In this document: positions 16,860 through 21,625 of the stretch, in pieces
Layout of the letters: the number at the start of each line of letters is the position of its first letter
How positions within the stretch are numbered: position 1 is the first letter of the stretch
Source: a virus
Virus record (IMG/VR): IMGVR_UViG_3300032241_002113
Coordinates: 1-29,799 of that record
Length of the DNA: 29,799 bases
Reading direction: 5' to 3' (one strand)
Program-made: the position numbers and the translations under genes
The notes under the pieces: generated by a model
The model's input: only the letters and a program-made list of their open reading frames with translations
Database searches by the model: none
What the model was told of the DNA's origin: nothing

Positions 16860-17087
16860 ATGGATGAGCGAACGGTTAGCGCGCAGATCATGGAATTGAC
16901 TGCAAGCAACGCTCGAATGGGCGCGGAGATACGACATTTAGCCTTAGCCGTAGAAACGCTAACGAATAAAATGGAAGTGGTCACGGCTTATATGCAAAGA
17001 GACAAAGGTGTCATGGCAACCATAGCCGCTGTTTGTGCGGCGGCAGGAGCCTTAATTGGTCATTATTTGCACAAACTTTTTGAGTAA
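16860..17087 (+). CDS. XhlA-like coiled-coil/transmembrane protein
   Basis: A 75-residue product starting at ATG 16860 after an AAGGGGC site. Residues 1-48 are an amphipathic heptad helix (ELTASNARMGAEIRHLALAV), followed by one membrane segment at about 50-70 (VMATIAAVCAAAGALIGHYL) and a short charged tail. This is the layout of XhlA-type proteins (about 70-90 residues), which assist holins in lysis. It is unusual in lying between two fibre genes, about 2.4 kb from the holin and endolysin. An upstream in-frame start at 16797 is inside fibre 1 and is rejected. Confidence 0.7.
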   Translation: MDERTVSAQIMELTASNARMGAEIRHLALAVETLTNKMEVVTAYMQRDKGVMATIAAVCAAAGALIGHYLHKLFE

Positions 17088-17095
17088 GGACTAAC

Positions 17096-18355
17096 ATGAC
17101 TATCCTAACCTACGCGAATAATGCCACTACCACGTTAGCGGCAGGCATTACTTCCGGCCCCAGCCCCACCGCTATTACGGTAGCTTCCGGCACGGCTTCG
17201 TTCTTTCCTGCAATCACCACAGGGCAAGCCTTTTACTCCACCATAACTCATGCTGACGGAAGTCCTGGCAATGAAATCGTATTAGTGACGGCAGTTAGTG
17301 GTGATACTTTTACCGCCGTTCGAGGTCAGCAGGGAACTACGGCACAAAGTTGGTTAGCCGGATCCATTTTTAGTCAGTTATTGACTGCCGGTGATATGCA
17401 GAATTTTCTTCAGTCAGCCGCTATCTTTGGTAACCCTACGGCGCTGATTGGATTAACGGCGGTTAACGGCACCGCCACTACGGCTATTCGATCTGATGGT
17501 GCGCCTGCTTTAAGTCAATCTATTGTGCCAACGTGGACAGGAAATCACACGTTTAATGGCACAGTGACCATGAACAACGCTTTTAATTTCAACGCAGGAC
17601 ACAATGCCATATTTGGCGGCTCAATCCTGTACTACGGAAATTTGATAGCGCAAAGCTCGGCAGTCACCGATCTAACTACGACTAATGTTACGGGAACGGC
17701 CACCTTTAGCGGCACTACTTCGTTTAGCGGCACTACTTCGTTAGCCGCCACCAACATTAGCGGCGCTACAGCAATTAGCGGCGCGTTAACCGTATCGGCT
17801 AATGCCAATTTTACTACTACAAATAATACGACTATTAGCGGAACGCTAACGCTGTCGTCCACAGCAAGCACTACTGTCAATAACGGCGCGTACCTTAATT
17901 TTAATAATACTCCGACTTTTTCAAACGGATTTGAATTAAGCGCGGGAAATTTTACGATAGGCGGTTCGCTTAACAATTCTGTGTTGTATATGGCGGGAAA
18001 CACCGTTACTCGGTTAACGCCACCAACAACCGCAAATACGTATCTAGGTTTTAACGGAACGTCGTTAAGTTGGTTAGGATCAGGAACGGGTCAGCAATCT
18101 CTTTCCGCTAACGGATATCAGGTTCTTCCCGGCGGTTTAATATTGCAATGGGGTATTACCACTAACGCGCCGCCAGGTAATACGGTTTTTAATGTAAGTT
18201 TTCCAACAGCCTTTCCGAACGCTTGCTGGGGCGTGCAGTTAACTGCCACTCCGCAAAACGGTACGGTAAAAGTTTATAGTGTAGCTACCACGTACTTCTC
18301 TATGTCTAACGGCGATAGTGGCGATGGTACGTTCTGGTTTGCTTACGGTCACTAA
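17096..18355 (+). CDS. tail fibre protein 2
   Basis: A 419-residue product with an AAGGA ribosome site. Residues 1-105 match the attachment domain of fibre 1, for example EIVLVTAVSGDTFTAVRGQQ and GTTAQSWLAGS. The shaft is a Thr/Ser/Asn-rich beta repeat with FSGTTS units, encoded by an 18-base perfect tandem duplication. The C-terminal 90 residues (FNVSFPTAFPNACWGVQLTA, ending GDGTFWFAYGH) resemble the gp53-like receptor-binding tips of phage fibres. The phage may carry two fibre types with different tips on the same baseplate socket, or fibre 2 may be a shorter accessory fibre. Confidence 0.82.
   Translation: MTILTYANNATTTLAAGITSGPSPTAITVASGTASFFPAITTGQAFYSTITHADGSPGNEIVLVTAVSGDTFTAVRGQQGTTAQSWLAGSIFSQLLTAGDMQNFLQSAAIFGNPTALIGLTAVNGTATTAIRSDGAPALSQSIVPTWTGNHTFNGTVTMNNAFNFNAGHNAIFGGSILYYGNLIAQSSAVTDLTTTNVTGTATFSGTTSFSGTTSLAATNISGATAISGALTVSANANFTTTNNTTISGTLTLSSTASTTVNNGAYLNFNNTPTFSNGFELSAGNFTIGGSLNNSVLYMAGNTVTRLTPPTTANTYLGFNGTSLSWLGSGTGQQSLSANGYQVLPGGLILQWGITTNAPPGNTVFNVSFPTAFPNACWGVQLTATPQNGTVKVYSVATTYFSMSNGDSGDGTFWFAYGH
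17705..17740 (+). repeat. 18-base tandem duplication in fibre 2 shaft
   Basis: TTTAGCGGCACTACTTCG occurs twice head to tail (17705-17722 and 17723-17740), encoding FSGTTS twice. The copies are identical at nucleotide level, which suggests recent slippage or strong constraint. Unit gain or loss would lengthen or shorten the shaft without a frame change. Confidence 0.9.
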
Positions 18356-18364
18356 GGAACAATC

Positions 18365-18613
18365 ATGCCTATTAATCCATCTAATCCCCCTAATCAAATT
18401 ACCGAATCGCAAGCAGCGATCCCGGTTTACATTACTACAGGCCCTTTAACTACAGTGGCGGGACTGCCCCTAGCTTCGGCTAGCACGGGAGCCAGTCGCA
18501 TGGTGAGCGATTCCACCGTAGCAGGAGCCGGAAATTTTGGACAGATTGTTGTAGGCGGCGGCGCAAACGTCGTTCCGGTGTATAGTGACGGAACGCATTG
18601 GTTAATTGGATAA
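18365..18613 (+). CDS. small ORF resembling a detached fibre tip
   Basis: An 82-residue product with an AAGGA site before ATG 18365. Its C-terminal 45 residues match the tip of fibre 1: MVSDSTVAGAGNFGQIVVGG and PVYSDGTHWLIG against MVSDSTVAAVGSFGVAVTGG and PVWCDGTAWYIG. The first 35 residues (IPVYITTGPLTTVAGLPLA) have no attachment domain. It could be a separately made tip or tip-binding adhesin, a chaperone for fibre folding, or a relic of a lost fibre gene. The intact frame and good ribosome site argue that it is expressed. Confidence 0.75.
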   Translation: MPINPSNPPNQITESQAAIPVYITTGPLTTVAGLPLASASTGASRMVSDSTVAGAGNFGQIVVGGGANVVPVYSDGTHWLIG

Positions 18614-18815
18614 AAAATCGACTGCCGCTCTGCCGGTTTATATCGTATCGGGTTCGGGATCTGGTGTTACTCTAATTGTCGCAAGCACTAAAATTACGGT
18701 TAGTCCTATCGGCGGCACGAGCGTAGTAACTATTAATTCAACTGGCGGCGGCACGGTAAAATGCCCCGTTTTTGATAATGGAACCGCATGGTCGCGGATA
18801 GTTTTAACCACCTAA
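18606..18815 (+). CDS. second small fibre-tip-like ORF, TTG start
   Basis: A 69-residue frame opening at TTG 18606, which overlaps the stop of the previous ORF (TAA 18611-18613); no ribosome site of its own is visible, so translation would rely on coupling. ALPVYIVSGSGSG echoes AIPVYITTGPL of the preceding ORF. GVTLIVASTKITVSPIGGTS matches the fibre 1 shaft repeat (GVSQILAGTNVTISPSNG). CPVFDNGTAW resembles the tip ending. It is probably a degenerate copy of the same module, expressed or decaying. Confidence 0.5.
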   Translation: MDKKSTAALPVYIVSGSGSGVTLIVASTKITVSPIGGTSVVTINSTGGGTVKCPVFDNGTAWSRIVLTT

Positions 18816-18829
18816 AAGGAAAATTGACA

Positions 18830-19054
18830 ATGGCAACGATTGATTTAACCGTGCAGGAAGCACAGGCCGTTTTGGATTCGATTCTGGCAGCAGATCGCAC
18901 CAACTGGGGCTTTGTGGTGCAGGCTGTGAGCGTGTTTAACAAGCTGGCGGCGGCTTTCCCAGTCCAGCAGGCTCCGGCTCCTGTTGACGCTTCTGCTGAC
19001 GCTTCTGCTGACGCTTCTGTTGACGCTTCTGCTGACGTTCCTGCTAGCAGCTAA
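18830..19054 (+). CDS. small protein with Asp-Ala-Ser repeat tail
   Basis: A 74-residue product starting at ATG 18830, nine bases after AAAAGGA. Residues 1-45 are helical (LTVQEAQAVLDSILAADRTN). The tail after residue 50 is Pro/Ala rich and then repeats DASA/DASV (encoded by five 12-base units). It precedes the endolysin gene and overlaps its start (TAATG at 19052-19056). No membrane segment is present, so it is not a holin. The function is unknown; a flexible acidic tail on a small helical domain is what can be seen. Confidence 0.7.
   Translation: MATIDLTVQEAQAVLDSILAADRTNWGFVVQAVSVFNKLAAAFPVQQAPAPVDASADASADASVDASADVPASS
18983..19042 (+). repeat. five 12-base tandem units in coding sequence
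   Basis: The unit is G(T/C)TGACGCTTCT, read as (V/A)-D-A-S. Copies start at 18983, 18995, 19007, 19019 and 19031; the last is altered to GCTGACGTTCCT. Copies 2 and 3 are identical, as are 1 and 4, a higher-order pattern suggesting repeat expansion by slippage. Confidence 0.92.
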
Positions 19055-19452
19055 TGTCTCGCGGATTGAAAATCAATAACCCAGGGAACATTCGTCGTTC
19101 TTCTGTGGTTTGGCAGGGTCAGGCTGATGTTCAGCCTGATCCTGATTTCGTGGCGTTTATTTCGCCACTTTACGGCATTCGAGCTTTAGCTCGTAATCTG
19201 ATTACTTACGCAAGCTACGGTATTGATACGGTTTCAGAGATCATTACCAAATGGGCTCCACCGGAAGACCACAACGATACGCCTAGTTACATCGCTGACG
19301 TGTGTCATGCTTGCGGCGTTCAACCTGACGAATTACTAGACACTGTAGAGATGCTGCCTCACATCATTCCTGCGATCATTAAACGAGAACAAGGCAGTCA
19401 GCCGTTTTCGGATGAACTTATTGCTCAAGCCATTGAGTTAGCCAAATGGTAA
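19054..19452 (+). CDS. endolysin candidate (NPGN/WAPP muralytic type)
   Basis: A 132-residue product with no signal peptide. It starts MSRGLKINNPGNIRR; NPGN is at 9-12, FVAFISPLYGIRALARNL at 32-49, and ITKWAPPEDHNDTPSYIADV at 64-83. These motifs define a small phage lysozyme-like family often annotated 'structural protein P5'. It would cut peptidoglycan at lysis. It is followed, with overlapping stop and start, by the holin and spanins, which supports the lytic role. The same domain ends the tape measure protein. The exact bond cleaved cannot be told from sequence. Confidence 0.8.
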   Translation: MSRGLKINNPGNIRRSSVVWQGQADVQPDPDFVAFISPLYGIRALARNLITYASYGIDTVSEIITKWAPPEDHNDTPSYIADVCHACGVQPDELLDTVEMLPHIIPAIIKREQGSQPFSDELIAQAIELAKW

Positions 19453-19655
19453 AAAACTTTTGCATACAATGGTGGAAAAACCACAAGGTTAAGACGCTAG
19501 GATTAATCGCCATGATGCTAACGTATCTACATCAAAATTTTACTCAAGTAGCCATTTTGTTTGAGAATCACCCTAAGCTATACGCTCTTTGCGGGTACGG
19601 TTTTGGTGCGTTAGTTACCGTTTTTGGTTTTTTAGTAGCAGCAAAAGATCCATGA
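19446..19655 (+). CDS. holin candidate, two membrane segments
   Basis: A 69-residue product whose ATG overlaps the endolysin stop (ATGGTAA at 19446-19452) and whose stop overlaps the Rz start (ATGA at 19652-19655). A basic, aromatic N-terminus precedes two hydrophobic segments at about 16-38 (LGLIAMMLTYLHQNFTQVAI) and 45-66 (YALCGYGFGALVTVFGFLVA). Two segments, small size and place between endolysin and spanin genes fit a class II holin or pinholin, which would permeabilise the inner membrane to trigger lysis. Confidence 0.8.
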   Translation: MVKNFCIQWWKNHKVKTLGLIAMMLTYLHQNFTQVAILFENHPKLYALCGYGFGALVTVFGFLVAAKDP

Positions 19656-20119
19656 TCGGTTTTATCCAATACTGGTGGATTGGCGTAATCGCGTTAATGC
19701 TTGCCGTTATTGGGGTAGAACATTGGCAAGTAGAGACGTACAGAGCTAAAGTCATAAGCCTGCAAACGGCTATCGCGGATAGTAATCAAAAGGCGCTTGT
19801 TGAACATACGCAAGCGCAAAAAATCACGGACACGATTAATGAACAATATCAAAATAGCCAAACCACTGTTAATCAGCTTAGTAATGATATTCGTCAGTGG
19901 GTGCTGCGCTACGAAGCCCAACGTGCAGCCACGCCCCATCCTAGTACCCCCGCCCCCGCTCCTGCTAACCCCGCCGGAAGCCTCGCCCCTGCTACTCCAG
20001 TTAGCCCAACGGTCAACGCAACCGACGAACTGATCGCTAATACGATAGCGGCTTGCGAGCGCGATAGCGCACGGTTTAAGGCGCTACAAGATTGGGCTCG
20101 AGAACTGTCGTCACCGTAA
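19652..20119 (+). CDS. Rz: i-spanin (Rz)
   Basis: A 155-residue product with an N-terminal membrane anchor at about 4-22 (IQYWWIGVIALMLAVIGVEH) followed by a periplasmic coiled coil to about residue 90 (QTAIADSNQKALVEHTQAQK), a Pro/Ala linker (PSTPAPAPANPAGSLAP) and a C-terminal helix. This is the layout of Rz i-spanins, which with Rz1 fuse inner and outer membranes at the end of lysis. The Rz1 gene is nested within it in another frame. The last nine bases overlap the 3' end of the minus-strand gene that ends at 20111. Confidence 0.88.
   Translation: MIGFIQYWWIGVIALMLAVIGVEHWQVETYRAKVISLQTAIADSNQKALVEHTQAQKITDTINEQYQNSQTTVNQLSNDIRQWVLRYEAQRAATPHPSTPAPAPANPAGSLAPATPVSPTVNATDELIANTIAACERDSARFKALQDWARELSSP
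19839..20033 (+). CDS. Rz1: o-spanin lipoprotein (Rz1), nested in Rz
   Basis: A 64-residue product wholly inside the Rz gene in a different frame. The ATG at 19839 gives a signal peptide (IKIAKPLLISLVMIFVSGC) with lipobox FVSGC; Cys22 would be lipidated and anchored to the outer membrane. The mature 43 residues are proline-rich (PRPILVPPPPLLLTPP), as in lambda Rz1. An ATG-less extension back to 19797 exists but lacks signal character. The pair implies a host with an outer membrane. Confidence 0.88.
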   Translation: MNNIKIAKPLLISLVMIFVSGCCATKPNVQPRPILVPPPPLLLTPPEASPLLLQLAQRSTQPTN

Positions 20120-20308
20120 TAGATTGATCGCCATCTTGGCGGGATCCAATACGTTCTCGGTTTTTAACGCTTCCCGTTTAGCCTGGCGAGCCGCCACCAT
20201 CTTTTGATAATGTTCAGGCGAACGACGCTTGCGGTCGCCATTGGCTTTACCGCCTAGCGCGCCGATATAACGCATAAACTCGTTTATCTCTCGTTCCGGT
20301 TTGGTCAT
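20111..20308 (-). CDS. small basic protein, RSxxHY family copy A
   Basis: A 65-residue product, start ATG at 20308 with AGGGGAG upstream on the minus strand. The core is GGKANGDRKRRSPEHYQKMV. It resembles the product at 21320-21568, sharing 'IGxxGG', 'K-x-RS-xx-HY-xx-MV-xx-R' and basic helices, so they are paralogues. The basic charge and Gly-Gly turn suggest a nucleic-acid-binding peptide, but no known fold is recognised. It is the last gene of the minus-strand unit and its 3' end overlaps the Rz gene by nine bases. Confidence 0.72.
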   Translation of the reverse strand: MTKPEREINEFMRYIGALGGKANGDRKRRSPEHYQKMVAARQAKREALKTENVLDPAKMAINLLR

Positions 20309-20365
20309 AGCGACTCCCCTGTTGGATGTCGCACGATACCAGTAATACGTAAAACACAGCAACCG

Positions 20366-20608
20366 TTAATCGTTGCGCCCCCGTAGCGCTTTTTCCAAGC
20401 CGCAGGTACAACGCGCGTCCTTTCGTGCCGTACCCACCAATTCGCAGTCAGCCCAGTGCGTCGCAAACCCCTCAATAACCTTCACCAGTCTTTCAATTTC
20501 GTTTGCCGCCGCTACTCGCACCGGGTCACGCAACGCCCCGTCGGTGTACTCAACCAGCTCAAAGGATCGGCCCACGGGCGCACGTAAAAGATCTGCTAGA
20601 TCTTTCAC
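20366..20608 (-). CDS. small unknown protein with CTCGL motif
   Basis: An 80-residue product starting at a GTG that overlaps the previous stop (GTGA, 20605-20608). It contains an acidic/helical middle (AAANEIERLVKVIEGFATHW) and the ending DCELVGTARKDARCTCGLEK. Cys residues in the pattern H-x3-C ... C-x-C are seen in many small phage proteins and may bind zinc. The function is unknown. Confidence 0.7.
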   Translation of the reverse strand: MKDLADLLRAPVGRSFELVEYTDGALRDPVRVAAANEIERLVKVIEGFATHWADCELVGTARKDARCTCGLEKALRGRND

Positions 20609-20787
20609 AATTTATCTCGCATTTTGCTGCGCCACCGTTTTTCTTGTCGCCATCGATATCGGTTATACGAGTTGCAAAGGCTATAAAAAAGACTGACAAC
20701 TACCTCTAAAAATAACGTAATGACGCAATACGCAAATACACAACCCAAAAACGCCATGAAAAAATACAACCCTTCATCGGATATCAT
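20605..20787 (-). CDS. small single-pass membrane protein
   Basis: A 60-residue product with AAGGAGAG upstream of its ATG at 20787 and ATGA overlap with the preceding gene. Residues 8-36 are strongly hydrophobic (FFMAFLGCVFAYCVITLFLE), followed by a very basic tail (YRWRQEKRWRSKMRDKL), predicting N-out/C-in insertion by the positive-inside rule. It could act on the host membrane, for example superinfection exclusion or replication anchoring. Function not recognised. Confidence 0.72.
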   Translation of the reverse strand: MISDEGLYFFMAFLGCVFAYCVITLFLEVVVSLFYSLCNSYNRYRWRQEKRWRSKMRDKL

Positions 20788-21161
20788 GGGACTCTCCTTG
20801 CCATGTTTTTAAGTGATTTGCTTAATACGTCAACCATAAGCCGTTCGTCTTTTAATTCGTTTTGCATTTGTGCCACGGTGTTACGCAAGCGAGACAAATC
20901 ATCTTGCAGCTCGGATTCGCGTTGCATGGCCGCTTCTGCTTGAGCTTTGTACGAGTCCCGCGCTTTCATCGCGGCTCGAGCGACTTCCCAGCCATGAGAA
21001 TCTAAATCCATTTTCGGCTCGACTACCGGCTCAACCGGAGCCTTTAACGGCACGGTTAATCGTTTGCTCGTGGGCGCAGCAGCTTGAGTCTGCTTCGCTA
21101 TCTCCTGGATCTCGTCCTGCTGTCGCAAGGCCTCCGCTATCAACTGATCGATCTCCGTCAT
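20784..21161 (-). CDS. coiled-coil protein of unknown function
   Basis: A 125-residue product, ATG at 21161 after AGAGGGGG. The N-terminus is an amphipathic helix (LIAEALRQQDEIQEIAKQTQ), then a Pro/Val linker (PLKAPVEPVVEPKMDLDSHG), then a long C-terminal coiled coil (RESELQDDLSRLRNTVAQMQ). It is translationally coupled to the membrane protein that follows, suggesting the two work together. Its 5' part overlaps the preceding gene by 131 bases in another frame. Confidence 0.72.
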   Translation of the reverse strand: MTEIDQLIAEALRQQDEIQEIAKQTQAAAPTSKRLTVPLKAPVEPVVEPKMDLDSHGWEVARAAMKARDSYKAQAEAAMQRESELQDDLSRLRNTVAQMQNELKDERLMVDVLSKSLKNMARRVP

Positions 21162-21336
21162 GGTCTGCCCCCTCTTGTTCGTATTGAGCTAATCGTTTTT
21201 CTAACACCCTAACTAACTTTCTTAACAATCTAGCTTCCTGTGTCATTTCAACTAATTTGTACGACGTTCGTGCCGCTCGATTTAATACTCGCGCGTACTC
21301 TTGAACGGTGTAACTGGTTTTAACTAATTTCTTCAT
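21031..21336 (-). CDS. possible helical protein overlapping two neighbours
   Basis: A 101-residue frame from ATG 21336, which begins within the last codons of the preceding gene and runs 131 bases into the next one. Only residues about 6-58 are not shared with other genes; they form a basic helix (QEARLLRKLVRVLEKRLAQY). The overlapped tail (DHDGDRSVDSGG onward) has low structure and may be a by-product of the other frame. No ribosome site is seen upstream of the ATG. It is kept because otherwise 158 bases of this tightly packed operon would be empty. Confidence 0.5.
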   Translation of the reverse strand: MKKLVKTSYTVQEYARVLNRAARTSYKLVEMTQEARLLRKLVRVLEKRLAQYEQEGADHDGDRSVDSGGLATAGRDPGDSEADSSCCAHEQTINRAVKGSG

Positions 21337-21568
21337 TGCTAGATGCTGCCGCCGTTTCGGCTGCTAAACGCTCGGCTTCTAACTTGGCGGCTTTGCGCGC
21401 GCGATTAGCGGCAATACGTTTCTCTACCATCAACTTGTAATGATCGGCGCTACGCGCCTTGCACAAACCCGTTTTAGCGCCGCCTTTGATACCACCCCGT
21501 CGTCCTATTTTGCTTAGGTATTTGCTAATAGAAGGAGGAATAGGTGGCTTAGTTGTATCGTCTGTCAT
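21320..21568 (-). CDS. small basic protein, RSxxHY family copy B
   Basis: An 82-residue product starting at ATG 21568 with TAGGAGAT upstream. Core: GGIKGGAKTGLCKARSADHY then KLMVEKRIAANRARKAAKLE. It is a paralogue of the product at 20111-20308. Compared with copy A it has a longer Ala/Glu-rich C-terminal helix (ERLAAETAAASSNEEIS) and a proline-rich start (TKPPIPPSISKYL). It sits directly after the DNA polymerase gene, so a role near DNA is plausible but unproven. Confidence 0.72.
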   Translation of the reverse strand: MTDDTTKPPIPPSISKYLSKIGRRGGIKGGAKTGLCKARSADHYKLMVEKRIAANRARKAAKLEAERLAAETAAASSNEEIS

Positions 21569-21625
21569 AACATCTCCTAAAATGCTTGCGTTAATAATAG
21601 GCCGACCCGCTTTGCATTGCAAGGG

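Noticed and set aside
18606-18613. Programmed +1 frameshift joining the two small fibre-tip ORFs
   Set aside because: No slippery or stop-context signal is seen; overlap of TTG with the stop explains coupling more simply.
20320-20365. Possible gene or terminator between the two last minus-strand genes
   Set aside because: The 57-base gap has no frame of useful length and no stem with T-tract; it only holds the ribosome site of the next gene.
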